Assembly: GCA_037367405.1 (NCBI GenBank)
Contig: JAZKJV010000391.1
Location: forward strand, 806,001-870,000
Reading direction: 5' to 3'
Source of the DNA: Ottelia alismoides
Taxonomy: Eukaryota > Streptophyta > Magnoliopsida > Alismatales > Hydrocharitaceae
DNA length: 64,000 nt
The first letter of the stretch is position 1. The number at the start of each line of letters is the position of its first letter. The notes under the pieces were generated by a model. It saw only the letters and a program-made list of their open reading frames with translations, did no database searches and was not told the origin of the DNA. This document shows positions 10,901 through 25,400 of this stretch, piece after piece. A program made the position numbers and the translations under genes.

Positions 10901-13900
10901 GTTACTCAGCAATAATTTATTCAGCAATCACAACTAACATTCAGAAATAGACTGCAAATAAAAATACTCAGAAGAAAGTATTTCAACACTTTTCTATTCA
11001 CAAAATAAAGTTCAGATGATACTCTGTACCACTATAACCATTTACATGTACATCATCTTAAAAGGGAAATATACAAAAGATTACTAACTACCTTAAAGAA
11101 AGTAAAGCTACTGTGGCTGGCTGGATGTCTAGTATGTAAGCTAGATGATTTTTTTTAGAGTCTTTGCGATGACTCACCGATACCTGTTGGGTTTTCCATA
11201 AATCATAGGATAAAAATTAGCAAATGCTAAGTAACGAAGAAGAGAAAAGCAAACAAATTGTGTAATTTTTCAAAATTCATTGATATCACAAAAATTTCAT
11301 TTCTTTTCATTAATTTAAGTCCTATTCCTTTCTATTCCACATCAGGGATTAGTCCAGGGGAACCCCACCATTCTTGGACTCCGAAGCTGTGGATGCTTCA
11401 TGATTGGAGATTGTGTTGATCTTGGTAAGCTTATGCTGCCGCACGTCGCCTCAACCAATCCTCCAATACTACCCTGACAATTTCCTTTTCATTTATTAAA
11501 CAGGGTCTCAACCCTTAGCCTGAAAAAACAAAAGAGCACACCGTCCTCGAGGACTCGGTTGCTTAAAACCTCAGGCTAACATTTAATCATATAACCTAGC
11601 GGCTTTAAATACATGTTATCGTGACCCAGCCGCCATTGAACCACCCGTGCCTCCACATGGCACGACCGTATCTTCCGTCGTTCCAACCCGAATATATTGG
11701 CTCCCGGTACCACGCGTTGCAAAATCTTCATTTCGTGCGCACTTATTATAACAGGGCAACCGTGTACCACCTAGGTAGGGAAACGCCAATACGGGTTCCT
11801 TCCAACAAACCTACAGGTTGCATGCCCGACCTGTAGTTCTACTCTCAGTCATCCTTAACGTGACACATGATCCTTTTCAGGATCCATCTCAAATCACACC
11901 AATTCACATGATGTAATTCTTTCGTTAAGTCTTTGATTTGCATAAACCGCAATACTTAGTATCGACTCACATATATATTATTCATAACCATATGTATACT
12001 CCTATTTATGCCTATTTTAACTCCCAAACCCTAACTTCAGAGCCAACGCATTAATTTGATGCGTAAATCTTATTTTAGTGGGAATCACAAAGCAATTCTT
12101 CAGACTTTTCAAAAATAACCAAAATTAGGGTTCTTCGTAGCAAAGAACACAAAATCAAGAATTTCAATAATTTCGTATGAAAACCCAACAGCAAAAGGAA
12201 GGATTTCGTTACCTAATCGAGCTCTCTCTCGTGTATGCAAGGCTTTATCGAGTTTCGTTTTTTAGAAAGGCTATTTTAAGGCTCCTGAAAAGATCGAATT
12301 TCATTTTTCGTATCAAAACGCTAAGAACATGTTAAGAACGCGAAGAACGAACGAAGAACGCGAGGAACGCGAATAACACGAAGAACGTCAAGAACATATT
12401 TTATCTTAAAATTTCGGCAGAGTTTCCCCTTATATCGGGACATATTTCTCGGAAAATTTCGGCAGAGTTTCCCCTTATATCGGGACATATTTCTCAGAAA
12501 ATTTCAGCAGAGTTTCCCCTTATATCGGGAAATATTTCAAAATAAAAACGAAAAGAGTTTCCTCTATAAAATCAATCGAGAGAAAAATAACAATGAAACT
12601 GAAAAAAATATACTCAACAACAAGAGATGAAGAACCGGTAGACACCGCACATCTTAGGTGAGTGAACGTGTGACGAATCACAGGGCCACTGACGTGCATA
12701 GCTGCCCGCACCTAAGTAGGGTATTACACAGATTTCTCCATCAAAATAACTATAAAAGCATAATACGAAGAATAGAAACATAAACGATGGAGAATCGGTA
12801 GACACCACGCGTTTTAGATGAGTGAACGTGTGACGAATCACAGGGTCACTGACGTGCATAGCCGCCCGCACCTAAGTAGGGTGTTACACAGATTTCTCCT
12901 CGAACCACAACAGGAAAACGAATCGGAAAGAAATATGAATCAAAAACAAAACTTCGAAGAACAAGAGTTTGAATTGAAAGCCTAGCTTACGAAGCCAGTA
13001 AGAGAGGATCATACCTTTCTCCTCCTCGTTTTCCCGGCAGCGCTTCGCTAGCGCTCCTCCCTCGCGTCCCACTCCTCCTCCCAACCTCTCGACCCTAGCC
13101 CTTGGGGTGGTGGTGGTAGTGGAAGTTGTAGAGAATGAATGGGTAGGGGGGGGTCTATTTATAGGCCCCAAAAAACCACTAACCATGGTTAGAAAACTAT
13201 GGTTTAGACCTTAACCATGGTTTAGCGGCCCATGGTTTTGGCCCATGGTTTTAGCCAAAACTTATCCCAAACTTGGAGCCTAAATTAGAACATTCTAGAG
13301 GATTCTAGATTCGCTAATGACGCTTAATTAACACTAATCGTGATTAACTTTCACTAATCGCGATTTAACTTTCGCGGCTTACGCTTATCTTTTGTTAACT
13401 ATTGATTAGTGTTTACTAATGATCATTAACGGCTTTCAATCGTCATTAATTTCTTTAATCATGTTTAATTAGTATTAATGACAGTCATTATGATTAATGA
13501 CTTCTCTTTCTTTGGAAAATCATAACAATTCGAAACGAAGTCCGATTCACACGAAACAAATTTCGTTGGTTTTCTCTTGACGAGCCGGATCTTATTATAT
13601 AGGATACAAGATATACCAAGTTCAAGGCTTTACAATAAACATCGAATTCTCGAGAACTTCTTCCTCCATTAGTCTGCACTTTTATACTTCATAGTTGGAG
13701 CACATTGTTTATTGATCGACCGATTAACCCAAGGTATTGATTGATCACCTAAGCAACTGTCTAATGACCGATCAATCACTTTAAAAATCTGATCTATTAC
13801 TTTTGGATGTTGATATTTAATCAGCCAATGGTGACTTGATCATTCTATCACTGACCTTGATCGGCTGATCATTTGATACTTTTTTAATCACTTTGACTTA

Positions 13901-16368
13901 GCTAATCTATCAACTAGCTAATCTATCAACCATTGTGCCAGGAAGGAGGGAACGACTTTGGTGGATGCAGGGGGTCCTGCCGCCATAGGAGATGATGTCG
14001 ACTTGGAGGAGCTTCCGCCTGAAGAGGAGAGGGGATGCAAGGAGGTGCGCGAGAGCCGAGAGCAGATGCTAGAAGTTCGTGCGGGAAGCGCACAAGGAGA
14101 TCGTGAAGGAGGCAACACCATCTTTTTCAAACAGGGATTCTCCGCCTGGAGCAGGAGGATGGCTGAAGGGTGCGCACCCTTCTTCTTCAACTGGAATTCT
14201 CTGCCTGGAGGGGAGGAGGGACTCGCCGTCTCCTGGAGATTCAACCATCCTGGTGCTAGCATGAGTTGTGGGGAGAAGATGATGTGGCAACCCCCCCTCC
14301 CTTTTTGTCACTACGATCATGTATGCGCGATGATGATACCATGGCGGGCTGGGAATTTCTGCTTGGGCGAAGTTGTTAGAGGGCTCCGCCTGGGATACTC
14401 CACTGAAGATGGTGAAGAGCCTGGGGCTATGCCACCTGAGAAGAGGCTCCCCGCCTGGGAGCACTTCGCAAGAGATCTGAATGTCTTCAATGAATTGCCA
14501 TGAACATATAATATTAGAACTTAGGGTTTCCACGAAATCGTTGAACGTGAACTAATAACACATGATCTTCGTAAGAATGATCTTCAAGAACTTATGACAA
14601 TCAAAACCCAAATCTCGAAACAAATAAAACCTAAACTCCTCGAAAATCGACCCGCTCTGATACCATGTTAGAAAATAGAGAATGCGGAAGCGAAACACGG
14701 AAAAAAATAAAGATTTAAGAACAACGGGATTTACGTGGAACAATATTCCCTAAGGAGCGGGATGAAACCACAAGAGAATACCTCAGAGGGCTTATGTGTT
14801 CATTCACTTTTCTCAATGGACTACAAGGGTGTGGGGTTCTATATATAGCACCCACGGAGTCTCCATATCTCCAAACTGGTAGATGTGAGACTAAACTCTT
14901 GGATGGGGTAAATGAATATCTCCAGGATCCATTTACCCTCCTACAACTCATATGGCGCACAACCAAATACTCCAACAGTTACAAATAGGAATATGACTCA
15001 ACTAATAAAGAGATAAAAACAAATAGCTTCTACAGATACAACCTCTTGTCGTGCTCTGGTCAATCTGGTTGGTATGTCTTTGTAATTATATACTTGTGAT
15101 TTTTATATATTTATAAATTATTGGGTGTATACCACTTTAGGCACACACACACCCCTTTTCTTTTGAAAAAGTCCTCATATGACCAAATAAGGGGCATATA
15201 ATTTGAAACCGGCCTTGGATGGGTGGCCAGCCTTGACACTTGACACTGGGAACATTATGACAAGAATCATGGAGGTGACATCGCTATCTCCCTCGTTATA
15301 CTCTTCCATGTACATCAACAATTCGAAACTGAAAGATCCACTGGACCCATTTTGGCTAGGGTTTAGCAAAGTTTCCCATGGCTGGAACCATAACATCAAA
15401 TTTTGGTGAATTTCGACCGAATTAGATTCGACATGTGATCGAAATTCGATCGAAATGATAGAGATCTTTGCCTTGAGGGGGTTGATAAAAGAAAATATGA
15501 TCGAATGGATGAAATTTCGATCGCAATTCAGTCGAATGTCGTTTTGGTCAGTCACCTATATGGAGATCGAAATCGATATTTAAGATCTTGGCTGGAATCC
15601 TCTCCCATCCCCATCAGATCAATCCTTTTGAATGGATGTTAACACAGTAATAATTAGGGTCGAGTATTGGGGCGGACCCGACCTTGACTAGACCTTGCAA
15701 AGGCCTGGACCCATCCCGAACCCTCTAAATATAAGGGTCGGGTTTGGGTCGTGATTTTCCCATTTTTCAAGGCCAGGCCATGCCCAACCCGAACCTGCGG
15801 AGGACCGCTAAAACCCTACCCGACCTGCCATAACTTTAAAATCATATTTTTGCATGGAATTTGAATTGATGGAAACCACGATTTCCCCTCTCAAGAGGAT
15901 TCCATAGTGCATGTTGCCCTTCCTCTCTCCCCAAAATCTCTCCATATTAGCCCAAGAGCCCCTCCCACCCTCCCCTTCATCCCAATGATCGTACACCTTC
16001 GCGATCGTACACGACAGCCGCATCCAGTCCCTCCTCATTCCCCTTCCCGGTGAAACGGCGGTAGATCATGGGACTTAATCCTCTCACCAAGACCCCCGTG
16101 CTCGCACTCATCTCGACAATCCCTCCCCGACCGTCCTCTCTTATCAATGCAACATCCCCTTATCGATGCCTCCTCCATGCATCTCTCCGGCCTCTCTTGC
16201 GCTGGCGGTAAATCCCCTCAACCCTTCTCTACGACTAACGGGACACATTTGCACAACTGTCCCGACGATTCAATACCGTCGTAAACTTTACCTATATGAT
16301 ATGTTATTTGAATAGGAAAATGATCTACAATTGAGAATCACATGCTACCATTTTCAATGGAACAAATT

Positions 16369-16410
<42 letters not shown>

Positions 16411-19400
16411 AACTTCAAATGAGGCGGTGTCTCACCACTTTTATGGTGAGCCATCCATCTCATCCATCTATTTTCAATCGCACGATCGTAATTAATGATA
16501 CTTTAGTTGTAATAGTTAAATGGTCGAAAAACCCATTTTGATCATTTTGTCACATTCTAAATATAGAATGTGACAACTATATTGCCTAATTTCTCTCTCT
16601 TGATTAATCAATGGCAGCGACCTCCCTCCATCTCTCTCTCACGCACGCGATTGTCCAGCAGAGGCACCCTCTCTCTTGCGCGTGTGATCGAATGCCGGCG
16701 GCACCAACATCCTCCTCCACGCGATCATCCAGAAGATGCGGAAGAAGAAGATGCGGTGCGAGGTTGTGGTTGTCCCCTCTTCGCTATCCCGACGTGTGCA
16801 ACTCCCCCTCCGATGGCGATGCGCAACGAGGATGATGGTGGCCCCCTCATCCTGATGGCGACACACAATGATGGAGCAGGTACGTGACTCCATGGATCTA
16901 GATCTTATTTCTTCTCAGTTTTTTTAACTTGTAGGATCGGAGGAGAAAGATGAGGAGGAGGGGTTCGACGACACCAGCATCCTCCTCCATGCAATGCTCT
17001 TGGCTTCGATGGAGGGGTTCATCGTATCCAATTTCCTCCTCCACACACCACCACTCGACCGCGGAGAGGGGGCATGAAGGAGGAAGGAACACAGATGGGG
17101 CATGGCGGAGGAGAGGTGTGCGCGGAGGAGAGGCCCCTTATATTTTTTACAAATCGTCGTTTTTTCTACAAAGTTGGGAATGGTTTGTGCAAATATTGAT
17201 TTGTTTACAATCGCATGTCAATTTTTTACATGTTACAAATATCTAACAGTTTACTTATTGTTACAGAAGTCTACATAAATATTACAAATTCATCAGACAA
17301 TTTTACAAAAGAGCGCCTAAATTTTACAAAGTGATCAGACATTCTTACAAAGGAACGTCTCAAAAACAAAGGAGTGTGGAGCGGTTACAGTGATTCATTT
17401 GAAATTTTACATTTATGACATTTGGATACAAAGACCTATAAAGGACGCTCCAATTTTACAAATGGATATGGAAAATCTCATACACATGTTACAAATACAC
17501 AATTAATTTTTACAAAGAGGAAAATCTCATTAAAAGAAACAAAAAATTACAATTATGAATTTATTTTTTACAATGAAAACTATAAAATTACAAAGGAAAT
17601 GACTCATTTTACTTCATAACTATTGAATGGTAATGTAAATATATGTAATAATCAACTCGCAGATGTCATGTATAAATTCTATATTATTATATTGAAATTT
17701 ACAAACATATACAAAAAATCCAGATCGTTGAGAACGATAATGGTAATTAATAAACGAATGTAGATGCCAAATCTAGACAATACTAAAATAGTAATTTGAT
17801 ATCATTAGATGGACTTCGAATTTAGTAAAATCAAGATGACGAAAATAACCTTTTAGATAAGATTTTTTATGCAACTGTTAGATTGATATCCAATGGATCC
17901 GATTGATGGCTCACCATAATATTGGTTAGTCCCCACCTCATTTGAAAGGGTCCCTATAAATACACACACGCACGCACACCATGACTATGGTCTTTGGTAA
18001 AATTTACAACGATAGATTGCAACAAGTGATATTGCGTATTATGGCATTGTGCTAGAATGCGTTACAGAGTAATATTGTGAATAGGCATTCATGCCAGATT
18101 TTATGGAATATATGAATATTTTTCCAACATATGCATCATGTATATGTGCTTGATTCAGCCAAAATAGCTTTAGTGAAGTAATTTCTTGATTTCAGCCATA
18201 ATAAGATAACCATTATTATTACACAGGTGAAATTAACCCAAATGAAAATGCTTTTCTACAGAATTATGTGTAAGAATATGAGGTTATTTCACTAAGAAAA
18301 TGAAATGTGAATGACAATGAGATTGTCTAACTAAGAATACGAAATGTGAATGCCAACAAAATTGCATTCCTATTGTAACGAATGTCTTAGGAGCATGACT
18401 CCTATGCATGTTCGATTGCAAGACCAGCAGTCCAACGTTGTTACATGACTCACATCTTCTCTATATCGATGCATTGTAAAAATAAATTGGGGCGGGCCGG
18501 ACCTGACCTGAACCTGGGCCCAACCCGATGGGCCTTGGGCTGTGCCCGGGCTCTCGATTCAAACAAAAAAACAGGCCGCAACCCGGGAAAATTTGTTGGA
18601 CTCGGGCCGGGCTTTTCTAGGTCGGGTCGGGTCGAGACCAATGCTCCACTCTAGTAATAGTTCATAATTTGGAACATATGGTCCCGTCAAACACGACTAG
18701 TTTCCTTATATTGCTCCATTTCTGGAAATATTGTTCAGTCTAGAAAAGAAATGCAGACTTATACAAAATCATCAAGTCCGCTTGAGGGCCATGTTGATCA
18801 CCTCCCTCCAAGCAGGCATCACCATTTTTCTTTAACACCACCTGGCCACCCACATTCCTATCACATCAAGTGTTATGAAAGAGCACATTATCAAACCCCC
18901 ACCTCCCACCGAAATTGATACCGATGCTCCCTGGCATACCTCCCCATCATCTTCTCTTTTAATCCCTTCTCGCCGTTCCCATTGCATTCTATGCCAAATC
19001 TTCATTTGTCACCTTACAGACTCCCCTCCACACCCTTATTTTCTCTCCACCCTACATCTCACAACTCCCATTATTATCCTCACATAGGCAACAATGCACC
19101 GCTGTGTGATGTTCATGTCGCCAACCACAACTTCACCACTATTATACACCAGCTCTCCGAATCCTTTATGATTCACCATAGGCTATTCTGGACCCAGACT
19201 GCTGACCAACTTCCGGTGAGTATCCACTTTAGCTGCCCCCCTCAGCTGCATCGAATGTGTGTCATCAATGGTACATAAGCCTTCCTGCAAGGAAGATCTC
19301 CATCTCTTCACCGATATAATCAATAGCATAGAATATCAACATCCCACTTTCCACATTATTTCTGTTTCACTGTTACAAAAAAGTTCTAATAATTATTGTC

Positions 19401-22400
19401 GAGAAACTTTCTCAAACATAAATTTATTAGAGGACTAAAATAGACTCAATTATTAGAATGCCTATTCAGCCATATCCATACAAAAACGAATACTAAGTTT
19501 AACAAGGTCCATCAAGCTTAAATTATTTTGAGCCTTTGATGGTTTTTTCTCATTAATAGAATAGGCAGACCTGTTAATGCCCATCTGAGATAAAAAAACT
19601 AAGACTTGTTTTGTTGGCTTGCTTAGGGCTCAGTCTCTGTTGAGTCAACTTCAAGCCTTTTGTTGGCTCCACAAAACTCAGCCTTAGTGTTTGCCGTTTT
19701 ATTGGATGCTTGATATATTTCCAGTGAGAATATCTTTTGCCACCATCTATTTCGAGACTCGAGAGAAGTAGATTACTTTTTTGAAGGACAAAGGATATCT
19801 AATTGAAAGTAGCCATTCAAGCAGAGCAGTAGCTTTCATGCATATAATTATAATTATTCTGTGTCTTTTACTATGTTATTTTTTGCTATTGTCTGCGTTT
19901 TTTGGACAGAGTAATAAACAACAGTAACTCGCATAAACATCAATTTTGTTCCATATGAGCATCTATCATCTGCGTACTTCCACGATGATTTTTCCATTAG
20001 ACTGTTCCAGTGACACCAAAGAATGCAAATGGACCAGAGGTTTTTTAAAATAGCCACCAGAGCAAACAACAGCTTTGACATGCTTTGGCCATTTTAAAAG
20101 TTTTTTTATGGTATTCATAATTGAAGTGAGATTATACTGCAGTCCAGAAACAATAACTAAATATTGAATGTTAGAAAGTACTAATTCGTCCCAGTGTTTT
20201 GTGTTAATGCAGCCTTGCTGGCAGCCACATAATAGATCAATAGCACGTCGAATCCAGAACATGGGATGGAGAGCTGATGGTGGCCTTTGGCTTCTTGTGC
20301 GTGGTGGTGGTCTTTTCCTCAGCAAAGGCACTGGGGTAGAAATTAATTACTTCTTCGATTTATATTATGATTTTAGTGATAAACTCTTGAATTTCTTTAA
20401 AGTTGTAGCAATTTTAAAATTAAGCTAACCTTCCAACAAGAAGTGACCTATATCCTGTCTTCACAATCTTGCCATAGGGAATTTTCATGTCAAAGGCACA
20501 TTTGTTGGGAAAAATGAGCAAGTTGTTTATTACATAAGCCCTAGGCTCTCTTATATAGGAGAGTAGCCTATGGGTAAATTAAATAAAGCATACAACTGAA
20601 AATAAAAATAACGAAGGGATACAGAAACTACTATATGCGTTAACACTCCCCCTCAAGATGGAGCATAGATATCAATCATGCTCAGCTTGGATGCACACTT
20701 CTGGAATGGGCCTCGTAGTAATGCCTTGGTAAATATATCAGCAGTTTGATTCTCTGAGGTAACATGAGATGTAGCAATGAACCCCTTCTGAATCATGTCA
20801 CGTATGTAGTGACAGTCAACCTCAATATGCTTGGTCCTCTCGTGGAATGCTGGGTTGTTTGCAATGAACAAGGCTGCCTGATTATCACATTCCAAGTTCA
20901 TAGGAAGCGGTACATCAAGACATAGATCTGTAAGAACAGCTTTCATCCACATCATCTCTGTGCTAGCCTGGGCCATAGCCCTATATTCGGATTCAACACT
21001 GGATGTAGCTACCACTGTATGTTTCTTGCTCCTCCATGAGACTAGAGCATCTCCAACATAGACTGCAAATCCTGAGGTGGACTTCCTGTCCTTGGGGCAT
21101 CCTGCATAGTCTGCATCCGCACATGCTGAGATAGAGATCTCCTTTCCCTTCTTGAATAGCAAACCTGCACCTGGAGATGATTTGAAATATCTAAGAATCA
21201 TGTGTATTGCATCCATATGGACCTGAGTGGTTGCTCCATGAACTGGCTCACACGACTCACTGCAAATAATATATCTGGTCTAGTGATCGTGACATACAAT
21301 AGTTTGCCTACCAGTTCTCTGTATCTTCTCATGTCCACCTCCTCTGTGTCATCATCATAGAGCTTCATGCTAGGATCCATTGGTGTCGTAGCAAGCCGAC
21401 ACCCAAGCATACCTGTTTCACTCAACAAATCTGTAACATATTTCCTCTGCGACATTACTAATCCATACGGATTTCTAGCAAATTCCATCCCCAGAAAATA
21501 TCTCCAAGGTCATTGTTGACAAATTCGATTCCCAATTTTTCTTTCGCCTGCTTTATGTCCTGCTCATCATCTCCTGTAATCAAGATGTCATCAACATAAA
21601 CCATGATTACAGTAATACCTCTAGCAGTCTTATGTACAAACAAGGAATGATCAGCATTGGGGCGTTTGTATCCTTGTTTCTCAAAGAGGTCTGAGAGTTT
21701 CTGAAACCATGCTCTGAGGCTCTGCTTAAGGCCATAGATAGCCTTATGTAATCTGCATACCTTGGAACACTCCCCCTTAACAGCAAAACCGGGTGGTTGT
21801 TGCATATAGACTTCCTCCTGCAAATCTCCATATAAGAATGCATTCTTCACATCCAGCTGATAGAGTGGCCAATCTCTAGCAACTGCAACTGACAACAAGA
21901 TCCGGAGAGTGGAATGACGGGCTACAGGCGAGAATGTGTCAAGGTAATCCACCCCGTATGTCTGTGTAAAGCCACGTGCAACAAGACGTGCCTTGTATCT
22001 ATCAATAGAGCCGTCTGCATTGTGCTTCACTGTAAACACCCACTTACAGCTCACCGGATTCACATCTGGAGGTATAGGAACCAGACTCCAAGTGCCTCTG
22101 GACTGAAGTGCCGCCATTTCTTTTTCCATTGCTAGCCACCATCTACTATCCTGCAAAGCATCTTGATAATTTCGCGGAATATTTACAGCTGATAGTGCCA
22201 CCACAAATGTCATGAAATCTCCAGATAATCTCTCAAAAGACACAGATGCTGACAATGGATATGTAGCACAACTCCTCTTCGATTTGCGTATAGCAATGGG
22301 AACATCTAAATATGTTGTAGCCTCATCTGACCCCTGCAACACATCCTGCTCAGAAATGTCATCAGAGCCATCAATAGACTTATTTTCATTACATACCATA

Positions 22401-25400
22401 GGCGAGCTAGGAGACGAGTCATGACCATGAGCGGGAGGAGGCCTGCGGGTATAATGGAACGGTAGCGGTGAGACAGGTATATGTGGTGGTGGCGGCGGTG
22501 GTGGTGGTGGTGATGTTGATGACGGCATTTGAGGTGGTGGTGTCATGTATATGGCATCAGTAGAAAAAGGTGGTAGCTGTTGGTCACCGAGGCTGAAAAA
22601 TACATAACAGATTCAAAAAATGTAACATCTGCACTGACCATATACCGCCGACGCAGAGGATCGAAACACTTGTACCCCTTTTGAGTTCTGGAGTACCCAA
22701 CGAAAACACACTTGACAGTCCTAGGAGAGAGCTTGTCAGTACCAGGCGACAACTGATGGACAAAGGCAACCGAACCAAACACACGAGGAGTAAGAGTGAA
22801 CAGATCCTTCCCAGGATGGATGAGGGAAAACGGAATCTGTTCATTCAAGACAGAAGAAGGCATACGATTGATTGGGTAACATGCAGTGAGAACTGCATCA
22901 CCCCAGTAAAAGTAGGGAACATGACTCTGTATAAGAAGTGATCTTGTGACATCAAGAAGGTGACGGTGTTTCCTTTCAGCAATTCCATTTTGTTGAGATG
23001 TATGAGCACAGGATGTTTGGTGAACAATCCCTTTTGAGGAGTAATAATTGGCAAGGACATTGGTGCACAGTTCTAAAGCATTATCACTTCTCACAAACTT
23101 CACAGACGTGGAGAAAACATTTTGTATTTCATTCAGAAAATGAATAATGATATTTCCTGCTTCGGATTTATTTTTCATCAAAAATACCCATGACACTCGA
23201 GAAAAATCATCCACAAATACTATATAAAATCTGTGTCCCTGATGATCAGGTACACGACTCGGACCCCAGACATCAATATGAAATAACTCAAACTTGGAGG
23301 TACTACTCCGACCTGGACGACTGGGAAAGGTCGACTTGTGATGCTTTCCCAACTGACACGCCTCACATTGAATAGGAGTGTGAGGAAGACCATAAGGTAA
23401 CACACGACGCAACTTCTGAAGCGGTAAATGTCCAAAGCGCAGATGCCACAATAAAGGAGATACTTGTCTAGTGGTAATGGATGAGGTTCCAATGAAGGGG
23501 GTCTGATTCAAGCGGTAGAAGCCTCCTTGCTCATAGCCACGACCAATCACGTTGTCCGTATGGATGTCCTGAAAAATCAAAGAAGATGTATCAAAAATTG
23601 CCCGACAATGTAGATCCTTCGTAATCTGACTAATTGACAACAAATTCATTGAAAAATGAGGTGCATGTGTTGGAGTATGTGGTTGTGCGCCTATTGAGTT
23701 GTAGCAGGGTAAATGGATCCTGGAGAAGATCCATTTACCCCCATCCAGTGTTTAGTCCCACATGGACCAGCAGTGGGACTTGGAGGTTCTGGGAAGGCTA
23801 TATAAGGAGCCCCAGACCTCCTGTACTCATTGAGAAAGTCAATAGACAAACATGCCCTATTGGAGGGCTTCTCCCGTGGTTTCATCCCGCTCCTCACGGA
23901 GTAGGGTTCCACGTTAAAATCCCGCGTTCTTCATATGTTTTATTCTTGTTCCATGTTTTGCTTCCGCTTCATATTTTATAACAGCATGTAACACATTCTT
24001 GGGCTGCATAGAGGATGTCAATCGAATCTCCCCCTGTCCAATGATGGGGGAATGTGTACCATTGGTAATTACGACTGTTCTGCCTGGAGGAATCTGAGTG
24101 TATCCTGTAAGTAAATTCTGGTCGCCACATAGGTGATGTGTAGCGCCAGAATCCATAATCCATGGTAAAGTATCTGATTTACTGGTACATGCAAGTATGC
24201 TACCTGAAGCACTGGTCGATGCAAAGGCAGAAGCAACAACTTCAGATTGACTCTCGGTAGTCGGTGCTGGACCAGATGGGGGAATAATGCCCCTCAGACG
24301 GGAAACTAGATCGTCGAACCGCTGATCCAAGGTGGCAGCAGAAGGAGGCTCTATCTGCTCAGCGACTCGTGCAGATGCAGGAAATCCATGCTTTGAATAG
24401 CATGTGTCTTCATTGTGTCCTACACGATGACAGTAGGTACATGTTGGCCTAGTAAGGCCCCCTCTTCCACGAGGTCCACGTCCACGACCCTGATTATGAA
24501 ATCCGCGACCCCTGTTGGCTGCCATGGCTGAAGTATTCTGATTCGTAGCCGTGGATGGAACTGTGATCCGACTCAGTCTATGGAAAGCTTCCTCCATGGG
24601 AGGAATAATGGAGTCGGCCAAAATCTGTGACCGTGCCGCCTCATACTCTGGATCGAGTGCAGCCAGGAACATACCCACCATAGTCGCATTCCTGTACGCC
24701 TTCTGTTGTTCCGGCGTAGCTGTCAAGGGCATGAAGCTGTAGAGCTTCTCAAACATCCCTCTCAGGGATGTATAGAGAGAATGTAGGGGGCGACCATTCT
24801 GCTTGATAGTGAATATATCATGTTGGAGTTGCAGAATCTTTGTCTCGTTCTTCGCCTGTGAATATGTAGCCGCCAGAATGTCCCACATATCCTTCGCCGT
24901 GGGTTGATGTAGAATGTCATTGGCAATCTCAATTGCCAACGTACCGGAAAGCCAAACTTTGGCGTATGTGTCATCAGCCTCCCAAGAGGTATTGGTTCCA
25001 GTCTTCTCAGTAGGCTCTGGTTCGGTAAGAATGTGCTTCTTACCCGTTGACTTCATCATGCTCATGAACTGCATTGCCCACAATTCATAGTTGGTACCGT
25101 CCATCTTTACAATAGGCGCTGGACCACGAAATGCGCCAATAGATGGGATATCTGCCTTGCTTTCTGACATACTGGATACTGAAGGCTGAAACGATTGATA
25201 GAGAATGTGACTTGTCTACAATGACATAGGCGGGTTTAGTTGCACGTGTAGACCTCAAGCAACTAAACCATGTAGACGAAGGTGCGCGCTTTAGGTCTTA
25301 GCACGTGCACGCGTACAGGAGGTATACGCGCACACGTACACTCAACCGAGAGATCTCACGATCACTGGCGCACTGGTGCGTGATGCGCGCAGTGGTAGCG

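Larger units (their letters stand above)
7901..20212 (+). other. HCF136 intron of 12.3 kb filled with repeats
   Basis: The intron is defined by the GT at 7901 and the AG at 20211-20212. It carries a solo LTR (10131-10443), tandem repeats, a truncated LTR-A copy (to 14976) and a Mutator-like element (16407-17954). Stretches 7901-8620, 9110-10130, 18660-20212 and smaller gaps show no feature I can name. Open frames near 18875-19280 match nothing I know. Confidence 0.85.

Noticed and set aside
12408..12540. CRISPR-like repeat array
   Set aside because: The 45-bp units are contiguous tandem copies without spacers, in a plant intron.
13918..14533. Overlapping open frames of 114-181 residues on both strands
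   Set aside because: They lie in the GC-rich leader of the truncated LTR-A copy. The two strands are equally open and sister copies do not keep the same frame by eye.
10131..14976. One large inverted-end element joining the solo LTR at 10131 and the LTR at 14976
   Set aside because: The orientation would resemble the 27482 element, but the flanks (CGAAT and GTTAC) do not match and intervening sequence is not LTR-A.
18875..19278. Two overlapping open frames within the HCF136 intron
   Set aside because: They are pyrimidine-rich, contain no domain I recognise and have no splice context.
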